Shown piece by piece: positions 17,863 through 26,460 of a DNA stretch of 64,000 bases (its first letter is position 1; every line of letters starts with the position of its first letter). The notes under the pieces are model-generated. The model worked only from the letters and a program-made list of their open reading frames with translations, was not told the origin of the DNA and ran no database searches. The position numbers were made by a program, and so were the translations under genes. This stretch comes from Massilia sp. NR 4-1 (lineage in GTDB: Bacteria; Pseudomonadota; Gammaproteobacteria; Burkholderiales; Burkholderiaceae_D), in assembly GCF_001191005.1 (NCBI RefSeq), contig NZ_CP012201.1, positions 2,232,001 to 2,296,000 on the forward strand, written 5' to 3'.

Positions 17863-18270
17863 TCAGTGCGTGGCCGCCTCCTTGTCCGCCGCCTCCTCCA
17901 TCTTGCCGGCATGCTGGTGGTCGCCTTGCGCATCGACCATCTCCGGCGCCACCTCGATGCGGGTGATGCCGGCGTCGACCGAGATCGGGTCGCTGGCCGG
18001 GAAGGTCATTTCCACCGCCTCGTCCAGCAGGGTTTCCTTGGCCTTGTCGGCGGGCGTGTCCTGTTCCTCGTCGGCCAGGGTGGCGATGGCGCAAGCCCAT
18101 TTGACGAAGTTCAGATTGGCCAGGTCGCGCACGGTGGTCACATTGAAGGCTTGCTGCAAGGCTTTGGCGTCCTTGCCGCTGAGGCCGCGCAAGGCGCTGA
18201 CCGGGGCCGATGCCAGGTCCTTGAAGCATTTGCCGACGTAATCCTTGTCTACCACGGTATCGATATTCAT
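17863..18270 (-). CDS. conserved hypothetical protein with FPASDP motif
   Basis: A 135-residue soluble acidic protein. The N-terminal half includes ALRGLSGKDAKALQQAF and VTTVRDLANL, resembling helix-hairpin-helix-like folds. The C-terminal part holds EMTFPASDPISVDAGITRIE; the FPASDP...TRI signature recurs in many small uncharacterised proteobacterial proteins. The ATG at 18268-18270 follows AAAGGACG at good spacing; the longer upstream frame lacks support. It lies convergent to the receiver-GGDEF gene and divergent from a hybrid kinase. No function can be assigned. Confidence 0.7.
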   Translation of the reverse strand: MNIDTVVDKDYVGKCFKDLASAPVSALRGLSGKDAKALQQAFNVTTVRDLANLNFVKWACAIATLADEEQDTPADKAKETLLDEAVEMTFPASDPISVDAGITRIEVAPEMVDAQGDHQHAGKMEEAADKEAATH

Positions 18271-18469
18271 GATGCGTCCTTTCTCGGAGTGGGTTTCCTG
18301 TATGCACGGTGACACTATGGCATGCCCCCCGCGCCCTGTATGTGCGGAAGCGAACACCCGTTGCGCGCAATTGGATCGCCGTTTTTTTCTTTGAATCAGC
18401 CGTGCTATGATCGGCTCGATGCTTGTTCCTAAGCATCGTTGCGGCCGCAGACTAAAGTAGAACGATAAA

Positions 18470-20167
18470 GTGCCTAAAGCAGACAAACCCAAGATTCTGG
18501 TCGTCAACGACGACGCCAACAGCCTGTTCGCACTGACGAGCTTGCTGGCGCAATGGGCGGAACAGGAATCCTATGAAGTGGTGGCGGCCCGCTCCGGCGA
18601 GGAGGCGCTGCGCCAGGTGCTCATGCATGACTTCGCCGTCATCCTGCTCGACGTGAATATGCCGGGCATGGACGGCTTTGAAACGGCGGAAGCCATCCAC
18701 CAGCGGCCGCGCTCGGCCGATATTCCCATCATCTTCATCACCGCCTTCGTGGCCGACGAACTGGACCGGCTGAAGGCTTACCAGCAAGGCGCCGTCGACT
18801 TCCTGTTCACGCCGGTGATCCCGCAGGTGCTGTTCGCCAAGATCGCCGTCTTTGTCACCTTGGCGATGAAGAACGAGGAATTGAAGAAACAGGCGCGCCA
18901 GCTGAGCCAGCGCACCACCGACCTGATCGCCAGCAACGAACGCCTGATGCGCGAAATCGAGGAGCGCAAGACGGCCGAACGGCAAAACCACGCCAAGGAC
19001 GAGTTCCTGGCCATGCTGGGCCATGAGCTGCGCAACCCGCTCTCGGCCATCAGCAGCGCCGCCTCGCTGATCGGCCTGCCCGGCGTGTCGGTCGAGGCGG
19101 TCGGCCGCGCCAAGCAGATCATCCAGCGCCAGAGCGGCCACCTGGGCCGCATCGTCGACGACCTGCTCGACCTGAGCCGCGCCATGTCGGGCAAGATCCT
19201 GCTCAACCGCGCGCCGCTCGACCTGGCCGCGCTGGCGTCGAGCTGCCTCGACACCTACCGCACCACCGGGCGCAGCGCCGGCTACGAAATCACGCTGGCC
19301 GCCGAGCCGTGCTGGGTCGAGGGCGACGCCACGCGCCTGGAGCAGATCCTCAACAATCTGCTCGACAATGCGCTCAAATACACCCAGCCCGGCGGCCAGA
19401 TCGAGGTCACGGCCGAGGTGGAAGACGAGGACGTGGTGCTCAGCCTGCACGACAGCGGGGTCGGCATCGCGCCCGAACTGCTGCCCCATGTGTTCGACGT
19501 GTTCGTGCAGGGCACCAGCACGCTCGACCGCGCGCAAGGCGGCCTGGGCATCGGCCTGGCCCTGGTGCGGCGCCTGGTCGAACTGCATGGCGGCAGCGTG
19601 ACCGCCCATAGCGACGGCGGCAGCGGCGACGGCAGCACCTTCGTCATCCGCCTGCCGCGCACCGAACGTCTCCCTGTAGCGAAAGATTGCGATATGGACT
19701 CCCTGGAACAAGGCAAACCCGCCGTCCTGCTGATCGAGGACAATGAAGACGGCCGCGAAATGATGTCGATGATGCTGAGCTGCTACGGCTATCAGGTGCA
19801 CCATGCGGCCGACGGCCCGCAGGGGCTGGCCGTGGCCGCCAGCGCGCGGCCCGACGTGGCCCTGGTCGACATCGGTCTGCCCGGCATCGACGGCTACGAG
19901 GTGGCGCGCCGGCTGCGCGCCAATCCCGACACCCGGCATATCCGCCTGATCGCCCTCACCGGCTACGGCCTGGCCGAGGATCAGCGCCGCGTGCTCGACG
20001 CCGGCTTCGATATGCACTTGGTGAAACCGGTCGATATCGATAACCTGATGCTGGCCATCGGCGGCGCGGCGCCCGCTGCGGCGCCCCCGCCGCCGGACGC
20101 GGCGGCCACGCAGCCCCCCGCGCCCCTCGCCGCCGGCGCCCCGGCCGCGCTCAGCGCCGGCCACTAG
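18470..20167 (+). CDS. receiver-histidine kinase-receiver hybrid
   Basis: A 565-residue soluble protein starting at GTG. It has an N-terminal receiver (about 8-130; VVNDDANS, LLDVNMPGMDG), a coiled coil (about 135-170), a DHp domain with H185 (MLGHELRNPLSA) and an HATPase domain (NNLLDNALKY, GIGLALVRRL). A C-terminal receiver (about 418-530; LIEDNEDGRE, LVDIGLPGIDG, LVKPVD) is followed by an Ala/Pro-rich tail. The phosphorylated N-terminal receiver probably gates the kinase. In the first receiver the usual lysine position reads FLFTPVIP, lacking the KP dipeptide, so its switching may be unusual. Confidence 0.88.
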   Translation: MPKADKPKILVVNDDANSLFALTSLLAQWAEQESYEVVAARSGEEALRQVLMHDFAVILLDVNMPGMDGFETAEAIHQRPRSADIPIIFITAFVADELDRLKAYQQGAVDFLFTPVIPQVLFAKIAVFVTLAMKNEELKKQARQLSQRTTDLIASNERLMREIEERKTAERQNHAKDEFLAMLGHELRNPLSAISSAASLIGLPGVSVEAVGRAKQIIQRQSGHLGRIVDDLLDLSRAMSGKILLNRAPLDLAALASSCLDTYRTTGRSAGYEITLAAEPCWVEGDATRLEQILNNLLDNALKYTQPGGQIEVTAEVEDEDVVLSLHDSGVGIAPELLPHVFDVFVQGTSTLDRAQGGLGIGLALVRRLVELHGGSVTAHSDGGSGDGSTFVIRLPRTERLPVAKDCDMDSLEQGKPAVLLIEDNEDGREMMSMMLSCYGYQVHHAADGPQGLAVAASARPDVALVDIGLPGIDGYEVARRLRANPDTRHIRLIALTGYGLAEDQRRVLDAGFDMHLVKPVDIDNLMLAIGGAAPAAAPPPPDAAATQPPAPLAAGAPAALSAGH

Positions 20168-20195
20168 GCGGCACGGCCGGCTCAAGCGGACCGCG

Positions 20196-20708
20196 TCAAG
20201 CGCGCGGCTGGCTGCGCGCGGCGGCCCCGCCCGGCAACGGCCGCGGCGGCACAAAGTCGATCTCCTCCTTGCGCGCGGCGACCTGCCCGCCCAGCGCCAC
20301 CAGGTCCAGGCCGGCCCGCTTGGCGCCGGGGAAAATTTCGCCTTCCTCTTCCTTGACGTGGTGCAGGATGTATTCGCTGAGCACCTTGACTTTGGCGTCG
20401 TACAGCTCGTCGTGCGGATCCGCCTCCATGATCTGGGCCATCAGTTCCTTGGCCGAAGCATGCTCCACGGTCGCCTCGTCGATCAAATCTTCGTTCTCAC
20501 GCGCGGCGGCGCGGATGGCCGGGTAAAAAATCTCTTCCTCGGCCGTGGCGTGGCGTGTCAGCTCCAGGCAAATTTCCTCGGCCAGCTTTTTCTTGCTGGC
20601 AAAGGCCCGGTCGCCCAATTCCTCGTACTGCTGGAACATGGCTTTCACATTGGCGTGGTCTTGCTTGAGCAGGCTCAGGACGTCCTGCTGCTTGGCGGCG
20701 GCGCTCAT
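20196..20708 (-). CDS. hemerythrin HHE-domain protein
   Basis: A 170-residue four-helix protein with conserved iron ligands: LLKQDHANVK, ELTRHATAEEEIFYP, VEHASAKEL and EYILHHVKEEEGEIFP. Bacterial HHE proteins bind a di-iron centre and serve in oxygen or NO sensing, iron storage or stress defence. GGGAG lies before the ATG. The C-terminal 30 residues are Pro/Arg-rich and probably disordered. It lies between two sensor kinase genes, convergent with the first and divergent from the second. Confidence 0.88.
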   Translation of the reverse strand: MSAAAKQQDVLSLLKQDHANVKAMFQQYEELGDRAFASKKKLAEEICLELTRHATAEEEIFYPAIRAAARENEDLIDEATVEHASAKELMAQIMEADPHDELYDAKVKVLSEYILHHVKEEEGEIFPGAKRAGLDLVALGGQVAARKEEIDFVPPRPLPGGAAARSQPRA

Positions 20709-20871
20709 AACAACTCCCGGAAACGGTGGAAAGAGCGCCCAGCTTCCCAGTTCCGGCCGGCGCTGTATGTGCGCGGACTAACTATTGCGCCAGTGCGACA
20801 TTGCTTTCCAACCTCAGGTATCATCGCGCCATAACAACAAACCGGACTCACCTCCACTATTTTTGAGACCT

Positions 20872-21582
20872 ATGTCCTTACCGGTACCCCCCCTCCCCCC
20901 GGAGAGCGCCGATGTGGCGCAGCTGCGCGAGCTGCTGGGCCACGTCCACACTTGCTGGGATAATGAAAGGCGCTTGCTGGCGCGCCAGCTGCACGACAGC
21001 ATGGGTTCCTCGCTGACCGCGCTAACCATGCATCTGGGCCTGCTGGCGGCCAAGCTGCCGCAGGAACCCGCCCTGCTGGACCGGGCGGCGCAGATGAAGA
21101 ACCTGCTGCACACCATCATCGACACCAACCGCCAGATGCAGCATCAGTTGTGGAACGACAAGCTGGAATTTCTTGGCGTGCGCGTGGCGTTGAGCGAGCT
21201 GGTCGAACAGTTCGGCCAGCAGCACCAACTGACGGCACGCTGCAGCCTGCCCGAGGAAGAGCCGATGTGCCCGCGCGGCCATAGCGTGGTGCTGCTGCGC
21301 ACGCTCGAAGAAGGCCTGCGCAATGTGCTGGCCCATGCCCAGGCCAGCGAAATCGAGGTGATCGTGGATGACAACGATGAGCAGATCATGCTGACCGTGC
21401 GCGACAACGGCGTCGGCCCGCTTCCCGGCGACGGCGAGGACGACAGCGCCGTCCGCTACAGCCTGCGCGCCCTGCGCGAACGCGCCCTGTACCTGGGCGG
21501 CAGCCTGAACCTGCTGGCCGCCACCCCCGGCCCCGGCGCCTGCCTGACCGTGATCCTGCCGAAACCGGCGCCGGCCGCCTGA
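20872..21582 (+). CDS. NarX-type soluble sensor histidine kinase
   Basis: A 236-residue protein with an HPK7-type (HisKA_3) dimerisation helix, RQLHDSMGSSLTALTMHLGL with H41, and a short HATPase domain (LRTLEEGLRNVLAHAQA, VRDNGVGPLPG, GSLNLLAATPGPGACLTV). It has no sensor domain or transmembrane segment. Kinases of this class normally pair with LuxR-type regulators, but none is adjacent. The ATG at 20872 was chosen because homologous helices start soon after; the frame is open to 20785. Confidence 0.82.
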   Translation: MSLPVPPLPPESADVAQLRELLGHVHTCWDNERRLLARQLHDSMGSSLTALTMHLGLLAAKLPQEPALLDRAAQMKNLLHTIIDTNRQMQHQLWNDKLEFLGVRVALSELVEQFGQQHQLTARCSLPEEEPMCPRGHSVVLLRTLEEGLRNVLAHAQASEIEVIVDDNDEQIMLTVRDNGVGPLPGDGEDDSAVRYSLRALRERALYLGGSLNLLAATPGPGACLTVILPKPAPAA

Positions 21583-21610
21583 GGCCCGCCGGCGCCGTCC
21601 GGCAGCGGCG

Positions 21611-22909
21611 CTAGTGCAGCTTGACCAGCGGCGTGCTGCGCTTGATCAGGAAGCGCGCCAGCGCCAGCACGCCGGTGCGCACCGTGCCCAGCACCGCCTG
21701 GTGGTGCAGCAGGTGCAGGCTGACGTACATCAGCCGCGCAAACATGCCTTCCACGAACCAGTTCAAGCCTTTGAGCGATCCCATCAGGCTGCCCACCGAG
21801 GTGGATGGGCCGAACGACACCAGGGAACCGTAATCGCGGTAGGCATAGGGCGCCGCTGGCGGCGGCCGGCCCTCGGCCTGGCGCACAAACGTGTCCAGCA
21901 AATAGTCGGCCTGCTGGTGGGCGGCCTGGGCGCGCGGCGGCACCGGCTTGCCGTCAGCGCCGACGCAATGGGCGCAGTCGCCCAGCGCATAGATATTGGG
22001 GAAGCCCGGCACCGCCAGATCGCCGCCGACTTCGATCTGCCCGCCCTTGGCCAGCGGCAGGCCCAGCGCGCCGAGGAAGGACGGCGCCTTGATGCCGGCC
22101 GCCCAGACCACGATGTCGGCCGCGTAGTCCTGCCCGCCCTGCACCGTCACCTTCTCGTCCGTGATGGCAGTGACGCGGGTGTCGGTCGCCACCGTGATGG
22201 CGCGCTGCTGCAGCAGCTTGAGCGCGGCCGAAGACACCCGCTCCGGCAGCGGCGCCAGGATGCGCGGCGCGCCTTCGAGCAGGGTGATGCGCACGTCCTT
22301 GAGCGGATCGAGCTGGCCGAAACCATAGGCGGCATACACGCCGCTGGCCTCGCGCAGCTCGGCCGCCAGCTCGACGCCGGTGGCGCCGCCGCCGATGATC
22401 ACCACGTCGACGCCACTGCGCGCGCGGCTGGCCTGCTCCAGCTCGGCCTTGACCAGCAGCTTGAGCAAGGTCAGGCGGAAACGTTCCGCATCCTCGGTGG
22501 CGTTGAGGGAAATCGTGTGTTCGGCCGCGCCCGGCACGCCGAAGTAATTGGAGGTGCTGCCGACCGCCAGCACCAGGGCATCGTAGCCGATCTGCCGCTG
22601 CGGCAGGATGGTCTCGCCGTGCTCGCCATCGATGGCGCCCACGGTGAAGCTGCGGCCGGCGGCATCGAGCGCCGTCAGCGGGCCGTAGACATAGGTGAAG
22701 TGGTTATCATGCGCCAGCATCTGGTAGGACAGGCCTTCCTGGTGGATGTCCAGGGTGCCCGCCGCCACCTCGTGCAGCGAAGGTTTCCAGATATGGTAAA
22801 GCCGGCTATCCACCAGCATCACCTGGCCGGGTCCGAGCTTGCGGCCCAGCTTGCAGGCCAGTTCCAGGCCGCCTGCCCCGCCCCCAACGATCACAAACTT
22901 GCTATGCAA
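21611..22909 (-). CDS. ndh: type II NADH:quinone oxidoreductase
   Basis: A 432-residue two-dinucleotide-fold flavoprotein: FAD site FVIVGGGAGGLELA at the N-terminus, NADH site VVIIGGGATGVELAAEL near 165, FAD-binding IYALGDCAH near 305, and an amphipathic C-terminal region that fixes NDH-2 to the membrane. It passes electrons from NADH to quinone without proton pumping. The start is taken as TTG at 22907-22909, because AAGGAG lies six bases upstream and the FAD motif follows at once. The ATG further upstream (22948) would add 13 unconserved residues. Confidence 0.87.
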   Translation of the reverse strand: MHSKFVIVGGGAGGLELACKLGRKLGPGQVMLVDSRLYHIWKPSLHEVAAGTLDIHQEGLSYQMLAHDNHFTYVYGPLTALDAAGRSFTVGAIDGEHGETILPQRQIGYDALVLAVGSTSNYFGVPGAAEHTISLNATEDAERFRLTLLKLLVKAELEQASRARSGVDVVIIGGGATGVELAAELREASGVYAAYGFGQLDPLKDVRITLLEGAPRILAPLPERVSSAALKLLQQRAITVATDTRVTAITDEKVTVQGGQDYAADIVVWAAGIKAPSFLGALGLPLAKGGQIEVGGDLAVPGFPNIYALGDCAHCVGADGKPVPPRAQAAHQQADYLLDTFVRQAEGRPPPAAPYAYRDYGSLVSFGPSTSVGSLMGSLKGLNWFVEGMFARLMYVSLHLLHHQAVLGTVRTGVLALARFLIKRSTPLVKLH

Positions 22910-22953
22910 ACCTTGCTCCTTTCGTGTGGGTGGCCATGGCGGCGGCATCGGCT

Positions 22954-23421
22954 TTAGTCGCGATGCTTGCCGTGGCCCTTGTCGTGCTTATCGTGTTTAT
23001 CGTGGCCCTTGCCGTGACCGTGACCGTGACCGTGGCCGTGCTCCGGCTCATGGTGCCGCTCTTCACGGTACTCATGGTGGTGTTCGTTACGGTAGCGCGG
23101 CGCGTAATCGTTCAGATACCAGTCGTCGCGCACGAAATAGACTTGGCGGCCGCAAGCGTTATAACGGCCGCAATGCTTGCTCCAGTGCTTGGCATGGCCG
23201 GGCGGCACGCGCAGGTATAGCGGCTCGCGGATCACCCGCACGGGGCGCTGGATGATGACGGGCTGGGCGTACAGCACGGGCGGCGGCGGCATATTGCCGA
23301 TATCGATGCGGCCGTAAAAACCGGGCTGGCCGATATTGATGGACACACCCACATCGGCGGCGGCGGCCGGTACGGCGGAAACGGCGGCCAGCAGGCTGGC
23401 GGCGAGGATCAGGGTCTTCAT
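22954..23421 (-). CDS. secreted protein with His/Gly/Lys-rich tail
   Basis: A 155-residue protein with a signal peptide (MKTLILAASLLAAVSAVPAAAA). The middle domain is Pro/Tyr/Arg-rich (PPPPVLYAQPVIIQRPVRVI, then YLRVPPGHAKHWSKHC) and resembles small YXWXW-module or surface-antigen-like proteins. The last 35 residues are almost entirely His, Gly, Lys, Asp and Glu (EHGHGHGHGHGKGHDKHDKH). Such tails bind divalent metals, so periplasmic metal buffering is plausible. The DNA coding the tail is a short imperfect hexamer repeat. Confidence 0.7.
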   Translation of the reverse strand: MKTLILAASLLAAVSAVPAAAADVGVSINIGQPGFYGRIDIGNMPPPPVLYAQPVIIQRPVRVIREPLYLRVPPGHAKHWSKHCGRYNACGRQVYFVRDDWYLNDYAPRYRNEHHHEYREERHHEPEHGHGHGHGHGKGHDKHDKHDKGHGKHRD

Positions 23422-23529
23422 GGCTATCTTACTAGTGGCTGGTTCAGGGGGCGTTCTCATCTGTGCACCCTTGTGACATTGTAACGAAAGCCCTTTTTGT
23501 CCGTATGTTCGCCAGCGCACATAGCTTCC

Positions 23530-24369
23530 TTAGCGGAAATTTGCCAGCGGGAAGACCACCCCGGCAAACATGGACCAGTCCTGGCTGCGCGCATTGAGTC
23601 CCTTGGCCACGCCGAAATCGAAGGCCAGGCGCGCATGCGGGGTATAGGCGGCGGCCAGCAGCAGCTGGGCCGTGCTGCCGGCGCCATGGCGCTGCGTGCC
23701 CGACAATTCCGCCGTCGCCCCCCAGCGTTCGGCCAGCGGCAGAGAAAAGGAGGCCGACAGGCCTTTCTGCAGCCGCCCCTCGCCCTCGTCCACCCGGCCC
23801 AGGCGCTGCAGGTTCAGGTTGGCATCCAGGTGCAGGCTGCCGAAGTCGCGGCTGTAGATGCCGTTCAAGCCGTAATCGCTTTTGCCGCTGCCCAGGCCAT
23901 CGCGCGCGGTGGGCGCCTTGGCGCTCAGTTCCAGGCCCAGCACGCTGGCCTCGTCCAGGCGCAGCGCGCGCTTCAGCGTCGCCGTCAGGTCGCCAACGCC
24001 GCGCTGGCGGCCGCTGTCCGGCGTGCGGGCGCTGATCCAGGCCTCGCCGCCCAGCAGCACGCCCCATTCCTCATTGAACGCCAGCTTCAGCAGCATGGGC
24101 AGGCTGGCGCGGCGCGTATCCGCGTCGCGCGCACGCAGGCCACCCACTTCCATCTCCAGCTGGCCCGGCGCCGGCAAGGCGGCCGGACTCGATACCGAGG
24201 GCCGGTAAGGCAGCACCGGCGGCGGCCCGTCCTCGGCGGCCTGCGCCGGCCACGCCAGCAGCGCGCCGACGGCCATCAGCAACGCGGCCGCCAGCGGCCG
24301 GGAAGGCGCCGCCCCCCAGCCGGCGCTGTGGCGCGCAGCCGCGTTTCTACCCTGCGCTATCTTCTTCAT
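23530..24369 (-). CDS. outer membrane beta-barrel protein, phenol MetA-pathway-like
   Basis: A 279-residue protein with an N-terminal signal segment (about 25-45, ending PAQAAED) and regular amphipathic beta strands to an aromatic C-terminus (VFPLANFR). The pattern (PGQLEMEVGG, LPMLLKLAFNEEWGVLLGGE, GVGDLTATLKRAL) matches the transporter-like outer membrane family annotated as putative MetA-pathway of phenol degradation proteins. The real ligand is unknown, and nothing nearby points to aromatic degradation. Confidence 0.65.
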   Translation of the reverse strand: MKKIAQGRNAAARHSAGWGAAPSRPLAAALLMAVGALLAWPAQAAEDGPPPVLPYRPSVSSPAALPAPGQLEMEVGGLRARDADTRRASLPMLLKLAFNEEWGVLLGGEAWISARTPDSGRQRGVGDLTATLKRALRLDEASVLGLELSAKAPTARDGLGSGKSDYGLNGIYSRDFGSLHLDANLNLQRLGRVDEGEGRLQKGLSASFSLPLAERWGATAELSGTQRHGAGSTAQLLLAAAYTPHARLAFDFGVAKGLNARSQDWSMFAGVVFPLANFR

Positions 24370-24427
24370 TCTTCTTCTCTCTGATCGTGCGCCAGCCGGG
24401 ACCAGCCGGACGACGCAGCGTATCTTA

Positions 24428-26023
24428 TCAGGCGCGGGACAGGTCTGCTTGCAGCTGGCTGATGGCGGCCCGCGACTGGCTGATCACCTTGTCGGCGATG
24501 CGCTTGCGCATGCTCTGCACCCGCCCCGCCGCCTCTGCTTCCAGCAGCAGCGGCGTCAGCAGTTGCACCGCCGACTCGTGGAAACTGGCGGCAATGCGGT
24601 CGAGCTGGGCGCAAAACACGGCATCGGCATCGTTCAGGCGCTTGCGCAAGCCTTCCTCGAAGGCACGCCGTTTGTCCTGGATTTCCGAGCGCTTGCGCCG
24701 CCCGCCATCGTTGAGCCATTTGAAGGCGCCGGCCAGCAGCACGGCGCCGCCGACAAAGGGCGCCACCGGCGCCACGGCCGGCAAGACCACCGCCATGCCG
24801 AAGATGTACAGGGCGGTGCCGGTACCGGCCGCCGCCACCGCGCCGCCCATCAGCGTGACATTGGCAGCCGTGTCGACGCGGTTGGCCAGCCGGGTGCCGA
24901 TGCGCAGGCGCGGCATCAGGCGCGCCAGGGCGGCGTGGTGCTGGCGCTCCAGCGCGTTCGACTGGCCGCCGCGGATATCGGCCTGGAACAGGCGCAGATC
25001 CTGGTTCAGCAGCTCCAGCGCCTCCTCCTTGCGCCGCACCACGCGGTCCAGGCGGCGCTCCATTTCCTGGCCGAACTGGTCGCGCGCGATGCTGTCCCAC
25101 ACATCCTCATCCTTCCACTGGTCGGTGTGCAGGCGCTCGGTGATGGCCAGCTCGATGGCGTTGCCGGCATCGTGCACCACATCGTCGATGTCCTGCCACA
25201 GCATGCGGCGCTCATAGGCCACGCGGGAATCGACCAGCGCCAGCCGCTGCTGCACCTGGCGCTTGAGCTGGGAAGCCGCCATCAGCAGGCTCGACGCGCC
25301 CGCCTCGCAGGCCAGCACCGGCCCGGCGTTCTCCTGGTAGACGGCGATCCCCTCGCTGATGGCCGCAATCGCCTCGCGCACCAGGGCCAGCAGCTGCTGC
25401 TGGTCCAGCATGCCGCCCTTGAAGCCGCGCGCATGGTCGAGCAGCTCGGCCTGGCCGGTGCTGCGGCCGAAATCGGCCACCGCGTCAACCAGGCCGCGCC
25501 CCATGACCAGCTTGCGCGCCTGGCTGCCCAGATTGTTCAGCAGGCGGCGTTCATCCTCGGGCGGCAGGCCGAACAGCTGGTCGGGCCGCAGGCGCAGATT
25601 CAGGGCGCGCGCGAACTTGTGGGCCAGCGGCCGCGCCTGGTTGCCCTGCAGCGCCAGCAGCGGTTTGACCAGGGCGAAGGCGCCGTCGCGCGCGGCGGCG
25701 TCGGTATCGGCGCTGGCGCGGCCCAGGGTGCCGAGCGCCCAGTCCACGGTGACGCCCGATTCGATGGCGTTCAGCACCACGGCGGTAAACAGGGCCGAGG
25801 CCTTGCCCTCGCCGGCGATATCGGTGATGGCGGCAAACTGGGCCAGGGTGAGCGTGCCATCGGCGGCGGCAACGGCGCCGACGGCGCGCGCCAGGCTGGC
25901 ATGAAAGCCCAGGTCGGAACACAGATACTCGTCCAGCGAGCGGATGTCGATCGCATGCTCGGGGATGGCGGCAACGGCGGCGGGGGCAGCGCTGGCAACG
26001 GTAGCGCCAAAGATGCTGTTCAC
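24428..26023 (-). CDS. TerB-like protein with hydrophobic membrane hairpin
   Basis: A 531-residue protein. The N-terminal 110 residues resemble a TerB-like helical module (LARAVGAVAAADGTLTLAQF, AITDIAGEG). A long helical region (about 110-365) contains charged heptad-like stretches (ALELLNQDLRLFQADI). Two adjacent hydrophobic segments (about 390-440, with VTLMGGAVAAAGTGTALYIF) follow, then a basic helical C-terminus. The helical-stalk-plus-membrane-hairpin layout recalls the membrane end of bacterial dynamin-like proteins, but there is no GTPase P-loop. GTG at 26023 has AAAGGAG upstream. Function unknown; membrane association is the safest inference. Confidence 0.65.
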   Translation of the reverse strand: MNSIFGATVASAAPAAVAAIPEHAIDIRSLDEYLCSDLGFHASLARAVGAVAAADGTLTLAQFAAITDIAGEGKASALFTAVVLNAIESGVTVDWALGTLGRASADTDAAARDGAFALVKPLLALQGNQARPLAHKFARALNLRLRPDQLFGLPPEDERRLLNNLGSQARKLVMGRGLVDAVADFGRSTGQAELLDHARGFKGGMLDQQQLLALVREAIAAISEGIAVYQENAGPVLACEAGASSLLMAASQLKRQVQQRLALVDSRVAYERRMLWQDIDDVVHDAGNAIELAITERLHTDQWKDEDVWDSIARDQFGQEMERRLDRVVRRKEEALELLNQDLRLFQADIRGGQSNALERQHHAALARLMPRLRIGTRLANRVDTAANVTLMGGAVAAAGTGTALYIFGMAVVLPAVAPVAPFVGGAVLLAGAFKWLNDGGRRKRSEIQDKRRAFEEGLRKRLNDADAVFCAQLDRIAASFHESAVQLLTPLLLEAEAAGRVQSMRKRIADKVISQSRAAISQLQADLSRA

Positions 26024-26105
26024 AGCTTTCTCCTTTCGCTCCAGAATGCGTCTCTGGCATTCTAGCCGAATCGCGAAAAAGCGGAAGGCCGTACAGGACA
26101 GTAGT

Positions 26106-26403
26106 TCAGGACAGCAGATTCATGGCCGTCAGCATGAAGCCCAGCTGGGTCAGGAGCATGACGAACATCCAGCCGAACATAGCGGCGCGCAACTGGGCGA
26201 TCCGGGCGCTCAGGCGGCTCGCCATCTGTTCGATCTGCAGTTTGACTCAGATCCTGGATAGCCGGGCGTTGATGATGGCGCTTCGTGGCCTGGATTTCGG
26301 CGCGGGTGCGCTCGTCCAGGCCTGGCAGCTCGCTGCGCAGCAGCTTCATATCGGCTTCGTGCATGACGGGACCGGAACCGGCGTCGGGCATGGCCGGCGC
26401 CAT
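26106..26403 (-). pseudogene. frame-disrupted small coiled-coil membrane protein gene
   Basis: Read leftward, one frame starts with MAPAMPDAGSG and gives MKLLRSELPGLDERTRAEIQ. The protein-like signal then moves to another frame (AIINARLS), meets an in-frame TGA, and resumes as KLQIEQMASRLSARIAQLRA followed by a hydrophobic segment (MFGWMFVMLLTQLGFMLTAM). Joined, these would form a roughly 95-residue coiled coil with a C-terminal membrane anchor. At least two indels are needed, so this is a decayed gene or a stretch with sequence errors. Confidence 0.55.
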
Positions 26404-26460
26404 GTCGAAACCCGTATAAGGCAGCGCCGCCGCCCATGGCATCCGGATCCGGCGCAAGGC

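Noticed and set aside
23006..23045. Short tandem repeat GTGACC-like
   Set aside because: It codes for the His-Gly tail of the secreted protein and needs no separate explanation.
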